Shown: positions 23,001-38,000 of the stretch, one piece after another | Numbering within the stretch: the first letter of the stretch is position 1 | Layout of the letters: each line of letters opens with the position of its first letter | Assembly (NCBI GenBank): GCA_963681505.1 | Contig: OY811972.1 | Span: forward strand, 6,732,350-6,796,349 | DNA length: 64,000 nt | DNA from: Eunapius fragilis | Lineage: Eukaryota > Porifera > Demospongiae > Spongillida > Spongillidae | Direction: 5' to 3' | Program-made: the position numbers and the translations under genes | The notes under the pieces: model-generated | Database searches by the model: none | The model's input: only the letters and a program-made list of their open reading frames with translations | What the model was told of the DNA's origin: nothing

Positions 23001-26000
23001 CGAGACGAGCACCGAGATGCCAACGTTTACGCCACTCGGTGAGGCAGGGGTCACCCTGCTGCAACAGCTGCCAAGAGAGCCCGCAATCGCCGTGCAACTG
23101 GCATTCGACCCGGTCACGACACTACTGGTGCGCTTGGTCAAACGGATTTTGGACATCGACTTCGTCGAGATGTCCGATATGCTCCCCGATGCATGGCAGG
23201 AAGACTCTATTCCGGGATACGACCCGCTATCATCGTCGCGCCGAGTCGTCCGAAGGGCACCGATCACGGAGATCACGCTCTGGCTAGAATGGTTTGGTCG
23301 GTTGGCCTCAGTCCTTACCTCAAGGTACCCCGGCAAGGCAGCCGAGATGTGGGCGTACCAGTCGTCGATAATTCGTGCCGCACGAAACTACGACGGTACT
23401 GCGTGGGTAGTCTACGACCGGCAATTCCGTCGCGAGGCCCTGGCTCAAAGGGACCTAAATTGGTCGGTGACCAATGCGCGGCTATACAGTGAAGGATTTA
23501 CCGGGCGCGCCAAAGTGATCCCTCGTTGCCGTTATTGTCTCAGCGAGACGCACGATCTGCGGGCCTGCCCCGTGAACCCCGACAACCTAGACCCGACTAG
23601 TCGGAGGCAATCGAGTCCCGGCGCTTCGGGGAAAGACGTGTGCCGCAACTATAACGAGGGGAGATGCCGGTACAGCCGCTGCAAGTACCAGCACGTCTGC
23701 CGAGAATGCCATTCCCCCCATCCATGGTCTTCGTGCCCTAGGAACACACGTACACATCGGGAGGACCGTGATGGTCGGGACCGCTCCCGCCCACCTCGCC
23801 AATGACAAACTCGGGACTTGTGCATGTAATTGTTTACCGCGAGTGTTGGAACGCATGGAATGGGCCCGTAAATCACCTCTTATTGATTGGTTTAATGGTT
23901 TAAAAGGGAAGGTCGTCCGTAAATCACCTCTTATTGATTGGTTCATTCATGGTTTAAAAGGGGGGGTTGCCTCCGCTCAGTTGAGCGTGAACGCCTGCCT
24001 TGACAGGCTTGTATTGCTTTGCACCGTTGTTATTGTATTATTAGACGCATGCATACATGATATAATCATTAAACTGCATAATACGCCTGCAGATCCCTAC
24101 ACGGCCGAACTCGTCGCCCTGCAGTCGTGCATGTCGGCACCGATGCTTCTAATAGGGAGCTTCGAAGGTGGTCGTAGCCCACTGAAACCCATGGCGTGGG
24201 AAATGGCTTTGGCTGGCCATCCGGACAGACGATTCGTGTCTTATATATGCACGGGGCTCAAAGAAGGATTCAGAATCGGGTTCGATCACCGTTCGCACCC
24301 GCTGAAAAGCGCCGCAGCCAACATGTTCTCGGCACAGCAGCGTCCGGAGATTATTCAAAACTATCTCTCAAATGAGCTGAAGATGGAGAGATTGCTGGGT
24401 CCATTGGGTACCAATCACCATCACGCGATTCACGTCAACAGGTTCGGGGTTATCCCGAAGGGGAACTCGGGAAAATGGCGCTTGATCACCGACCTATCTT
24501 ACCCACCGGGAAATAGTGTCAATGACGGAATCGACCCCAAGCTATGCTCACTGAAGTATACATCAGTGGAGGACGTGGCCGGGATAGCCGCAAAGCTCGG
24601 CCAAGGAGCGCTAATGGCCAAAGTCGATATTGAAACCGCTTATCGGCTGGTTCCAGTCCACCCCCAGGACCGCCCCCTCTTAGGTATGGAGTGGAGAGGA
24701 GACGTTTTCGTGGACCCGATGTTGCCATTTGGTCTCCGATCGGCTCCCAAAATCTTCAACGCCATCGCTGACGCGTTGGAGTGGTGCATTAAAGCCCGGG
24801 GCGTCGCCTACGTGCGGCATTACTTGGACGATTTCGCAGTCATCGGCTCACCAGACTCCGACGAGTGCGCGGAGGCATTGACAACGCTCCGGGGCGTTTG
24901 TAAGGCACTGGGCGTACCCCTAGCTGAACACAAGACTGAAGGCCCAGCAACTCGGATCACTTATTTGGGGATTGAGATTGACACTCAGGAGGGCCAACTA
25001 AGCCTTCCTGCGGAGAAGCTGGAACGGCTGCAATCTCTGCTGGCAGCTGGGGAGACCGGAAAGTATGCTCGAAAAAGGAATTGGAATCCCTAATCGGCAC
25101 AATGAATCACGCCTGCAAGGTCATCCGCCCCGGTAGATCCTTTCTCAGAAGGATGATCGACTTGCTCAAACTGAACGAGAAGGCGCATCACCAGATCCGC
25201 CTGAAAGGGGAGTTTCGGTCCGATCTGCAGTGGTGGACTATGTTTTCCACCTCATGGAATGGAGTTTCTTACCTAACCGTACGAAACACGGTGGAATTTG
25301 CCACAGATGCATCGGGTACGTGGGGGTGTGGCGCCCTCTACGGAGGCTCATGGTTCCAGCTACAATGGGACTCGAGTACTTTGGACCTGGCAATAGTCGT
25401 TAAGGAACTGCTTCCTATCGTGGTAGCAGCCGCGGTGTGGGGCTTGGTCTGGCGAGATCAAGCAATCTTATGCCACTGCGATAACCAAGCAGTCGTGGCA
25501 GTTCTTCGTTCAAGGACAAGCAAGCATCCACGGCTAATGCACATGCTGCGTTGCCTGTTTATTATCGAAGCCTGCTACAGCTTCGAGTTGTCATTGGCAT
25601 ATATTGCCACTAGAGCCAACCATTTGGCCGACGACCTCTCGCGTAATAACCTATCTTCCTTCCTGTCAAAGGCTCCGTTAGCCAGCAAGTCGCCAGTCCC
25701 AATACCCTCACAACTGTTGGAAGTTCTCCTAGACCCAGCAATGGACTGGACATCACCAGGCTGGACGCGGCGCTTCAGGGCTACTATTACAACGGCCTCG
25801 CCCCATCGACCCACCGGTCATACGATTGCACATTGAGGCGTTTCAATTCCTTTTGTGTGGAGTATAATGTATTCGACCCCTTCCCGGTAAATGAAAAACT
25901 ACTTTGCTATTATGCAACCAAGCTGGCCAATGACGGCCTCGCCCCTCAGACGATTAAGGTTTACCTCTCAGCTATTCGGAGCATGCAACTGTCCCTGGGG

Positions 26001-29000
26001 CTTCCACCCCCGCGGGAAGAATCCACACTGCTCGTGCTAAAGAGGGTGCTAGATGGGATTCGCAGAACTAGGGTGGCACAAGGCCGGAGCACACCGCGCA
26101 TTCGTCTGCCGATCACAATAGCGGTGCTGAGACAGATTAGAGGGGTAATCGACAGAGCACCAGACCCCGATAGCCATGCGTTCTGGGCTGTAGCCACCGT
26201 TGCATTTTTCGGTTTCTTCCGTCTTGGAGAGCTACTGGTGGGAAACGAAGCCGAATACACGACCACTACCCACTTATCATGGGGAGACGTAGCTGTGAAT
26301 AGCAACTCAATGGCTTCCATGGTCAAAATACATTTGAAGAAGTCGAAGTGCGACCAGTTCGGAGCAGGGGCCGACGTACTGTTGGGCCGCACCGGATGTG
26401 ACGTGTGTCCAGTGGAGGCGATAATAGCATATGTGAACCAAAGAGGCAAATCACCGGGGTACTTCTTCATCGATAGCGGGGGGAATGTTATCACGAAGCC
26501 ACGGTTTATCACGAAGCTGAGAGACTACTTAAAAGCTATCGGGCTGCCTAGCGATCAGTTCGCAGGCCATAGCTTCCGTATCGGCGCCGCAACTACAGCT
26601 GCACAGGTTGGCATCGAAGATTCAATGATTCAAACTCTCGGCCGATGGCATAGTGCAGCCTTTCTTCGCTACATCCGAACACCTCACGACCGATTGGCGG
26701 CGCTCTCGATATCACTAGCGAAGTGACACGGACCGCATTGTCAATGTATTATGTATTCTAGCATCTATGCATGTACTTAGTCTAGTGATATATCTAGTTA
26801 ACATCAACAGTTTGGGGGTGGACGAGGCACGCCCCTTCCCACAGGGGCACGCCTCTTCACTGGGCAGGGTTGGCACGCCCACGGGTGGGCTGTGCCGCGA
26901 GAGACCACACCCCCAAACAGATGGGGCGTGTACAGTGTACCTAACCCCTCAAAGCCTGGAGTTGGCCAATACATGAATGGGATAAGGGTGCACAGTGACT
27001 GGGCTCCGGTGCTCACATCCGAGTGAAGAGGTTAACTGTTGTACAGTAATAGCTTGTGAGATACACGTTTGATTGTAATCTTTAATAGTAATGATTTCAG
27101 ATTATTATAGTAAAGGACCGACCAATTCATTTAAATGGCCACCCAAAAGTATCCATGTGTGGCCTTTTGGCCACCCAAATCTTTATAGTTAAGTTGTCCT
27201 CTGCACTGCTAGGGTAATCAGCATTATTCATGATTGCTGGAAGGCCGGAGAGACTAAAGATCTTGGCAAGGTCAAGATATCTGCAGATGGTGTGTTCTCT
27301 TGATTAGAAGAGCTGCAATTGCAGCATGCCATCCGTCTAAGCGAGCTTCCACTTGCAGGAAAAATCAGGGCTGTGTATCAAAGCATCCGTCAGAAGTCCC
27401 AGGCACAAACATCTGCTGGCCAGAAGCGTGGAAGGCACCATAAGGAGGGATCAAGTAGTGCAAGCTAGAAGAAGCCTATGAAGAAATTGATATGGAAAAG
27501 GAACTGACTCAATGAAAGAAGTACGAGCTAGAGGTGTACCTGAGTCATCATCACCTAAAGAAAACTGGGAACAAGCCATAACTAGTGTCTAGAGTTAAAA
27601 AACACATGCGTGCAGCTAGTAACTAACCTGTTTATATGTACATGTATGTATGTGTTTTACTTGTAAGCTTACACATAATAAAATTATTGAAATTTCTATA
27701 GACGCACGTGAATTATTATAAGTTAGTAATAATAAATAAGTCTGGAAACGAGGTTGAACTGTCTGAGTGTAAGTTTCCATTGTAGCACGAACGCATGCCG
27801 CCAAATTTGTTGCAAACCCTACCTAGGACGCTGATTTTGAGCATTGAAAACACCTCAGAAAAATGTACCTTTTGCGGAGACGGTCGTACCCTCTACACTT
27901 TAAACAAATGCAGTTTCCGAAACATAACGAGTTACTATGTATTTATAACGCTAAAATACGTACAGAGGGTTGATCTAATAGGCACGCATGTATAAAAAGC
28001 AATTGCAATCCTTCCGACTAATTTTAGAAAAAGTGAGTTCGACTTAAAAAAAACACTCGAATATCACTGACGCAGTGTTTAACTACTCTGAGATGCTCAG
28101 ACATTTCGGCCAGTCAGTTATTTTACACCCATTGCCATATTTACATCACAGTGATTACATGTAATGGGTTACACTGACCGACTGCAATTGACGCTATAAC
28201 AATGTACATTAATTGCCAACTGTCATCAATTTTAAGCAAACGACACAAACCTCGTTAAATTCCAAAATGAATTGTTTTCTTGCATCCACACTTGCTGATT
28301 TATGAAGCTCTAAAGAAGCACACTACCTTCAATTAATAGAATCCTTGAAAAGAATTCTGCCATAAGAACTTACGATCCCAAATTCCAAGTATGCTACAAT
28401 AGTTCAGAGGAATATTGTATGGAGTGATCTAGAAAAAAAAAGATATACATGTACATGTACATGTACAATGTATGCATGTGAAATCCCCATATTCATTTAA
28501 TCTAATTGCTGAATTGAATAATCAACAAATAACCCTTGGGGTGTTAACAGTAAGTCATTATAAAAATTACTACGGCTCAATAATTTCCCTTCTTAAACTT
28601 CCTACCTTAGTTGCCTCAACAAATTATTGGTGAGGGAATTATGTTTGCTGCCAAGGTTCACCAAACCATCGGGGAAGAATTTCATGGACTTAATGTTGAT
28701 TGTCCAGAGTGATCCACCGGGACTACAATTTTACATCCAGGTGTACAGAAATCTTTTGCTGTTTGGTTTTTCAAGGAAAACTGAACAAATGTATTCAGGA
28801 TTGGCCAAAGACAAATAAGCCTTAAGTACTTTTGATATTTGCTAAACAAGATGGGCCAAGTGGACCAATCCATCACTTTCTGTGCAGTACATCTAGAGTA
28901 CACGTGCAGCAAAATAACTGTCACGAAAGCTAAGGTGATCGAAGGCTTTCAGTATTCTCAAAAGGACTCTGCAAATACATTATAAGGCTGTAATGATGTC

Positions 29001-32000
29001 GAAAAGACACAGCCTTCTGTTCCTGGTTGCCTCAACTTTACATATAAGTCCTGCCCAATTTTTTGTGTTGTGCCCTTTATGCACAAGTTGCAGCACTGAA
29101 CAGAAAGTCTAGTCGACTACATGTACCTCACTGAAAGAACACAATTGTCAACCAACTGAGCACATCTTGCAAATCATCACTTATTGATTTGTATGTGAAA
29201 TGGACTTTATCTCCTGTGCAACTTTAAACAACTCGACTGTTGCATTGATCAGCCAATCCAACAAACTTTAGCTACATGAACACGCTATCATGTTTCGAGA
29301 CACGCGACATAGCAACATAGAGTACTACTATTAATATGCCTGGATAACTTTTATGTAACAAGTAAATAAAAACCTTCTCTAAAGAGAAAGTTGGTGGGCA
29401 TATAGGATTGACAATGTTGGTGTAAAAAGCACGGAAACAAGTGTGACAGAAATGTTACTGGAAAATTGAAATAGGCCTATATTTAGCCCAGTCACATTTA
29501 GGCAGCGCACGCCTGAGAAAATGGGCTAAATATAGGCCTATTTCAATTTTCCAGTAACATTTCTGTTACACTTGTTTCCGTGCTTTTTACACCAACATTG
29601 TCAATCCTATATGCCCACCAACTTTCTCGTTAGAGAAGGTTTTTATTTACTTGTTTCATAAGTTTTTTTTTCTCCGTGTCAACGAAGCTGACTAAAATTA
29701 TCCATACTCCTGTATTTAGAACAAAGTAATTAACCCATACCGTATATAGTACTTTTTCGTTGTAGCTTCTTTATTACCTTAAGGGGCACCGCGCCGGTAA
29801 ATTCTGAAGCGATTGGTACTATCGCCGTTCTTTAAAACCATTCCTAGCGTGAGTTATACTTGACGGAGAAGAAGAAGAAGACGACGACGACCAACAATTT
29901 TTTTGGGCGTGGGCACGAGAAACAGGTTCTTAGTTGGTCTAGAAGCGCATAGTTTTATGACATGAAACTAGCACCAAACGTAGATCTTGGTGTTGTCGTT
30001 CGATTGCTGCAAAGAGAAAAGCTATCCGTTTCTTCGTTGTCCCTCGCGACGCAACTGAAAATTTTTAATGACTTCATGACTCCTCAATCAATCCTATATT
30101 GAACCTGCTGATGCAGGTTCAGATAGAGTCCTTACAACAGGCTTCAGCCATTCATGCCAAATTCAACGTAACAGACAGATCCACTTGCATGGCTTGTTTT
30201 CTACTATCCAAAGATGCAAGGCTTATTTATCTCAGCCTGACACTAAAGTGACTTGTACTATGTGACCGTATTAGTTGATGTAACTGCAGTAAATCCCTTA
30301 ACCTTAATTCTCCAGGTCCAAGTCCTACGCGTAGGACCAATATTTGAAAATTCATTATAAATAGAAATGCAGTTTTTTGTCATCCATTTCTCTACTGCAG
30401 TTTGATGTGTGTATCGTGCTAAATTTACCAATTGTCAGTCTTTTTTTTAAATCACACCCGTGGTTACACGATGCTAATAGACAGATACTGTTCCTAAAAA
30501 AGCATTATGTAGAGAATTTAACTGTCACAGAAAAAATATAACTTTTATTGAATGCTTTTTTGAAGCATGATGTGTGTGCGACTACAATGGCAGTGTTTTT
30601 ACTCTAATTGGTTTTGCCATTTTTACCAAAAACACATTACATTTTCAATATTTTGTCCATTCACTTGGCTATTCCTGCAACAGGCGTCTTACAAATACTC
30701 ATCGTTCATAAGCTTGTGGAGCTAGCAATTTCCAAATCTGCAATCTACTTTTTTATATGCTTAGTGCAAAATACCTATCTTACTTACTATTCTTTGAACA
30801 TGTTGCTTTGATCTTCCCAACATTACTTTTTAGTATTTTAAGTTGCTTTGCGATTTACTGCAAATACATATTTTAGCAATGCAGTATGACAACCTTTGAA
30901 GAATTGCAAGAAAGTAAAAATATTTTCTGAATTAATAACCATTTCTACTGCACAGGTTTGTTCTCATATGAGTTTGCTAAAAATTATTTTCAACTTGCGT
31001 CCTATGCGTAGGACAATAATCCTACGCGTAGGATGAAGGGAGATTAAATGTTAAAAAACAGAATGACTAAAACTTATTCTACAGTACATGGTACAGCTCG
31101 GTGTACAATCTATCTCAGAGCATCGGACATTAAGCTGGTAAATGTAAACATTGCAAATTATGAGTAAAGTGAAGTCTATAGCAATTCATTCGTTCAGGTT
31201 GGGACTCTCATCCGTAAATGTTTTTAATGAATGTGCGCACTTTTCGCATCCCACACAATGCATTGAAGGCAGGTAGTGTGTATATACAATGTTCATTTCC
31301 CACAATTCTATCCCTGTAGTTGAAAACGTTCTCGTCACTAATAACATAATTAAATAGTTACAGGGTTCCCTTTATTTAAAAACAAAATTTGATGAGATTA
31401 TAAACCTTCTATCTGAAGATAAATGCTATACGGAATTCTAACCAAATGTTTTGGAAATCATGCCAAGGTTACTACGAGCACACAAATATATGAACAAAAA
31501 ATGAAAAGGACAGTGTTAAAAAGTTGCAATACAATGGACTACATGTAGAAGTGTTGTTTATGATACACAATAGCCCTTACTACAATTCATAAATTATTCA
31601 TTATGTCATCAATGACATTTTGCTCATTGATGTAATTACCTGGCCTTGCTGATAAAGGTTAGCCTGCTTCACCTGTTCAACATCCAGATTGAGAAATTTT
31701 GCAACATAATCTATTAGTGACTCCACGATAAAAATTCCAGGAAGTGTTCCTTTATAAATCAATAACGTAGGATAAACTCAGGATTTTTAAAACTTAAAAT
31801 ATCATACGCATGTAACACTATTCAATGTATATATGTATATATTAAATGTATATACACATTTAGAATGTCAATAATAGGAACACAGAAACTTGAGTACAAC
31901 ATACAGTACATTGTAGTCATTATAAGCACAGTGTGATAAAATGTGGAAATCCTTAAGCACATGTTACAATACTCTATTGCATACATTGAACCCAGCTCCC

Positions 32001-35000
32001 AACTTCACCTGGTGAACGACAAGCTGTATTACTGGCAGTGTGTGTCTTGCATGTCACAGGTGTTACCAACCAGTTTGGAACAAAGTATGCTGGAAGGAAA
32101 TAGAAATTGAAATAGAAATGTGTAATCGAGAGTTAGTAACTCATATAGGATTTGGCCCCAATTATGAATGTCATTAAAAAAGCGACCCACTTCTAACAAG
32201 ACTCCTGACGAGCAGATGGCTTACCTTGTTGTCGTCATTGTACAACAAGGCAACAACAAGCAGTTTCATGTTTGTTAGATGTCACAAAACTGCGGGGTTG
32301 TAGAGAACAAAACAATTTCCAAACTCGTACCCTGTCCCACGAATTTCTCGTTGTTCTTGACCACGCATAACTCGGGATAGGAACACTTTTAAGAAATGAA
32401 AATCACACCAATGGCATCAGAATTCGTTGGCATTCTCGCTTCTGTGGTCAAAACGTCTCGAGGCTACATGACATATATCGGTGGTTGTGTTAGGAAATCA
32501 CGTATAGTTAAGCTTACTGCACTGAAATGACTCGGATAGGTCATACTTCGCTCTTTATACAAAGTACAAGAAGTATACATGATGTAATCAAGTTTGTACG
32601 GTCTGGGCACTACACGTAGTGCTGTGGCATGTATTCGGTTGTGCATTTAATAACGTGCACGTGCGTACTATAATCATTCTTGTACTTCGATCGTTGTAAG
32701 TTTGACGCTCGTTGTAACTTAGTGAAGTTGTTTTTCTCAAAATGCCTTCACATCAGGAAAAGAAGAAAGCCAAACGACGAGCGAAGTACTTCAAAACTCA
32801 AGACGACGACGTACTACATTCAGCCCGAGCGGAACTACAAAGCAGAGCCTGAAAAAAAATGGGCCTCTCAACGTGAAAACTATCGAGCAGAGCCTGAAAA
32901 AGGTACGAACCTCTCGACGTGCAAGGTATCGAGCAGATCCTGAAAAGGAACGGACCTCTCGACGTGCACAGTATCAAGCAGATCCTGAAAAGGAACGGGC
33001 TGCTAAAAAACAGCAATATTGCCACAGTCCTGAATGTGCATCTCGCTCGGCGAAAAGAGTTAAGGTGACTCAAAGGTATGTTGTACCTTTACAACCTCCC
33101 TCTCATATCAAGATGGATTACTTAACATGCCATACGGCTCATAATCGGGTATGAATAAAAATCAATGAAACAAGTACATGTAAATAAAAAACATTCTCTA
33201 TGAGAAAGTTGGTGGGATATAGGATTTGAAGGCAATTGTGATGCAAAAAGCAAGGAAACAGGGTCTGTATAGTAAGGGAAAATATCATAGTCCTATATTT
33301 AGCACACAAACATAGTACAGTACCAGCCATAATAAAAGTCACGTTCCGTTTTAGTGCTACAATCATAGCACTAGGATATGGCTTCTGGTTTCGTTTTGTT
33401 TTGGCATCATAGCTATTCTTCAAACATGATTAACACAAAAGTTGTTCATCACTAGCGGTTTAGATACGTTTTTGGAATGTTAACAAACCGTTCGCATCGC
33501 TTGATTGGTTGTAGAACATCGCTTGGATGGACGTTCTGCAACAGCGCTCGCAATCGGTTCAATTAAGTGTGCACGTGCGTACTATAATCATTCTTCTAAA
33601 GTTAAAAGCCGTCTCATCTGTTATATGATGTCATCCACTTATCCCTTCAAAGGGAGGGAGGATTTTGGGAACTCAAAGAGGAGACGTACAGAAGAAGTAG
33701 CGGTTGAAGCGAGCGATTTTTACTGTAGGGGTGGAGGCATAATTGCTTAAACGTATTTAGTAAAGCGGATCTTCCGAACGAACGCGCTTGTTCAGTTTTA
33801 TACGCTACATTAGAATTCCTTTGCTCAATCCTTTCAGCGATCTACGCGGCGTCATCGTTTTGTTACCGCGTGCGTTACTATAAAACCGGTGTAAATGGAG
33901 TTGTGCACTTCGCGAAACTAGTTAACACGTACATAAGATTATCGTTTTATCTTAGTGTTCTAAAAAAACTGCACAGTGCTACAATCGTAGAACTAAAACG
34001 GTATTATGACCGATACTGTATATGCTACAAACGGGTCGCTAAATATAGGACTATTGTTGTTTGTCATAATAGTTCATGCATATATTGTTAACAAATACAA
34101 TAAGTTAACTAACGTTTAAATTCACAAGAACTTTATTGCACAATGTATCCCCTTATGGAGAACATGGGATTGAGGATGTAAAAAGGGACTTATAGCTCAT
34201 ATTATTTACATTTTCCAATTATTTGATATTCCAATGACACGAACAATGCATGTCCTCTACAAATTCTTTGTCTGTCCATCATGGAGTTACAGTGGCGTGC
34301 ATGTTTAATAATGTGTAAATTTTAATTGCATGCATCAAAATTGGATGCTCCATGAATGAAAATGTTACAAGTAAATAAAACATTCTCTATGAGAAAGTTG
34401 GTGGCATATAGGATTTGAAGGCAATGGTGGTGTAAAAAGGAAGGAAACAAGGGTCTAGTAATAAGGGAAAATGGAATAGTCCTATATTTAGCACACGAAC
34501 AACATACTATATCCTACATATAGAAATGTGCTAAATATAGGACTATTCCATTTTCCCTTATTACTAGACCCTTGTTTCCTTCCTTTTTACACCACCATTG
34601 CCTTCAAATCCTATATGCCACCAACTTTCTCATAGAGAATGTTTTTATTTACTTGTTTCATTGATTTTTATTCATACCCGATTATGAGCCGTATAGCATG
34701 TTAAGTAATCCATCTTGATATGAGAGGGAGGTAAAGGTACAACATACCTTTGAGTGACCTTAACGCTTTTCGCCGAGCGAGATGCACGTTCAGGACTATG
34801 GCAATATCGCTGTCTTTTTTCAGGATCTGCTCGATACCTTGCACGTCGAGAGGTCCGTTCCTTTTCAGGATCTGAGGGGGCTTTTAAGGGGCGGCCGAAA
34901 TAGAAGTGAGGTTATTAATTGTCGCCCAGCGCGATCGAACCTACAAACGCATTTTGTATCGGGCCAGAAGCAGACAGCACCCTCCCCCCCCCCCCCCCCC

Positions 35001-38000
35001 CGCCTACTAATCGCATCTCGATACCTTGCGCGTCGAGAGATTTGTTTCTTTTCAGGCTCTGCTAGATAGTTTTCACGTTTGAGAGGCCTGCTTCTTTTCA
35101 GGCTCTGCTTTGTAGTTCCGCTCGGGCTGAATCTAATACGTCGTCTCTAGTTTTGAGGTACTATGCTCGTCGGTTGGCTTTCTTTTCCTGACGTGCATGA
35201 AGGCATTTTGAAAAAAAAAAAAAACTTCACTAAGTTACAAAGAGCGTCAAACCTACAACGATCGAATAACAAGAATGATTATAGTACGCACGTGCACGTT
35301 ATTAAAAAAACATAACCGCCAAAGTTAATTACCACTACGTGTAGTGCCCAGACCGTACACATTTGGTGTATACTGCTAGTACTTCGTATAAAGAGCGACG
35401 TAGGACCTATCCGAGTCGTGTCAGTGCAGTAAGCTATACGTGATTTGCTAACACAACCACCGATATATGTCATGTAGCCTCGAGACGTTTTGACCACAGA
35501 AGCGAAAATGCCAGTGAATTCTGAAGCCATTGGTGTGATTTTCATTTCTTAATAGTGTTCCTATCCCGAGTTATGCGTGGTCAAGAACAAGAACAAGAAG
35601 AAGAAGAACGAGAAATACGTGGGACTGGGTACGAGTTTCGAAAATTGTTTTGTTCTCTACAACCACGCGGTTTTGTGACATCAAACAAACACGAAACTGC
35701 TTGTTGTTGCCTTCTTGTATGGCGACGATAACAAGGTAAACCATCCGCTCGACGGGAGTCTTGTTAGAAGCGGGTCGCGTTTTTTTAATGACATTCATAA
35801 TCGGGGTCAAATCCTATATGAGAGTTACTAACGTAAATCTCGATATAGTAATTGGTCCTTTTTGCTGCCTCCATCCCATATACTGCCTATACATCAAGTA
35901 CAGGTAAAAGGCATACCATTATCAATTGCTGACAGTGCTGCCTGAACACTATTATCATTGCCATAGCAACCAGCATCATTGTAGACAGTCATTTCTATGC
36001 CATTGATAACACCATTATCAGTGCAGCCAATCTGCAAATTGGGGTGCAACAAAACATTTACACAAAATGCCAATAAACCATCATATGGGGCATTACCTTG
36101 AATGTAGCATAGTAGGGCTCACGTTTCCCAATCATTTGCATGTTGGTATCAATGTCCATATGCATACGAACAGGTCTACATGTAAATATAAATTCAACTT
36201 TCTCAAAATATAAAAACATAATATTAATAAGAGAAAAACAATTTGACAAGTACATTGTCATTTTAAAATATCACATAAACAAAAGTTTGCAACATTAACA
36301 ACTAACCTTTTGGTACTGTATGCCCCGAGGGCACAGGCAGCAGCAATCTGGGGACTTCTTGTTATCTTAGCACCATATGCTCCACCTACACGCTTTACAA
36401 TAACATCGACACTAGAGAGTTAGAAGAGCATGTATATTATTTGTGATTGTATGTTGTATATTGTGACATTGATGAAACAAAAAAATTCATTAAATTAGCC
36501 AGTAAACTGTTTTTTCAACGAAACGTAAATTTCTGTGTCAGATGATGACTGCCGCTGGACTACCCATAAATACCTATGTTTCAGTTATGCCAGATACATA
36601 ATCAAATCCAGTATGTATGTACACAAATAGTTCATCTTGCCAAACAATACTGAGCGTTTCTATGCACATGATGTCATCATATTTACATGTATGTGTAAAT
36701 ACAGGTGTAAACATTTTTTTTACAGCGGGTATACTGCAAAACAAATGAAACAAGTTAGATAAACATTCTCTAACGTTGGTGGCATATAGGATTGGAAGGC
36801 AATAGTGGTGTAAAAAGGAATGAAACAAGGGAGTAATATAAAGGGAAATTGTAATAGTCCTATATTTAGCCCATTTACAGGACAATATACATGTTTGTGT
36901 GCAAAATATGGGACTATTAATATATTTCCTCTTCTCATTACACCCCTGGTTCCTTTCTTTTTACACTAGTATTGCCTTCCAATCCTACATACCACCAACG
37001 TTCTCATAGAAAATGTTTTTCTTACTTGTAATACTTCTTATCCAGTTTGATAAACACACAGGTATATGTGAATGTATACATGAGATAGTATAAGCATCCA
37101 AAGTGTATAGTCAGATGCCGATAGGCATCAGCAGTTGTATGCAGGTAATAATTGACAACACAAGTAAATAGCTGTGTCTACCACACACATGTACATAATG
37201 ATGCGATTCACCTCAATTCATCATGATTAATCATGGTACGTGTTAGCATTCTTATCGGATTTTAGCATCACAATGTTTGTTGCACATCATAAATATATTT
37301 ACTCAGTTTTTTCATGCACATGTTCAACCGCCAGCTGCAGTTTTTATATCAATCTCTAACAAATACGTTAGATTTCTTTACTCAATCCGTTCAGCGACCT
37401 ACGCAGCGTCATCGTTTTGTTATCGTGTGCGTTACTATAAAACCAGTGTAAACAGAGTTGTGCACTTTGCGGAACTAGTTAACATGTAAATATATATCTT
37501 TGTGTTTTAAAAAGATTGCACAGTATCGTACCACTAAATGTGACTTATTATGACCGGTACTGTCGCTGGATCAACTGGCTATCAGAGAAAATCAAGAGTT
37601 TTAAACTATTGTGGTTTTTAAGGTCAATAATTTTTACTGTTGTGATCCTTATTTAAGGATGGTGTCAATCCTTAAATAAGGATGTGCCACTTCCTCCCTG
37701 TTTTATCACATGGACATTGATCTTATTGACATCATTTAATGTTTGTTATGGAGGCTGCATGTATTTTATCTTACTTACTTGGTTAGCAAAAATCTGCAAC
37801 GTAAAAATAATCTTTATTAAAAGGATAATGGCATCCTTAAATAAGGATTTTTTCCCCTGGAGATTAACATTAATATTCAATGTTACCAAAAATTTAGAAA
37901 CCCATTTTCAATAACAAGAACTTCAGCATAACAGAAAATGATAATTTCTGGCAAATACAAATCAAATTATTAAATTTAATCAAGCTTGAAGAAAATATTA

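Larger units (their letters stand above)
32150..35811. mobile_element. Large foldback element, arms over 1.1 kb
   Basis: The left arm (about 32150-33310) and right arm (about 34480-35811) are inverted copies of one unit. From outside in, the unit runs: tail repeat, a basic-repeat open frame and an FB MITE half. Outer ends read ATATAGGATTTG inward on both sides. Flanks are GAGAGTTAGTAAC (left) and GAGAGTTACTAAC (right), a possible 13-bp target duplication with one mismatch. The centre holds a separate TA-flanked element (33318-34018). The right arm carries extra sequence with a long C run (about 34865-35040). It lies between aldehyde oxidase exons 26 and 27. Confidence 0.7.

Noticed and set aside
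23587-23946. 119-codon minus-strand frame within the DIRS element
   Set aside because: Antisense shadow of the gag-like region in GC-rich DNA.
22495-24300. tRNA-like B-box words (GTTCGAAC, GGTTCGATC)
   Set aside because: They lie in the DIRS element without an A box or cloverleaf. No tRNA was found in the window.
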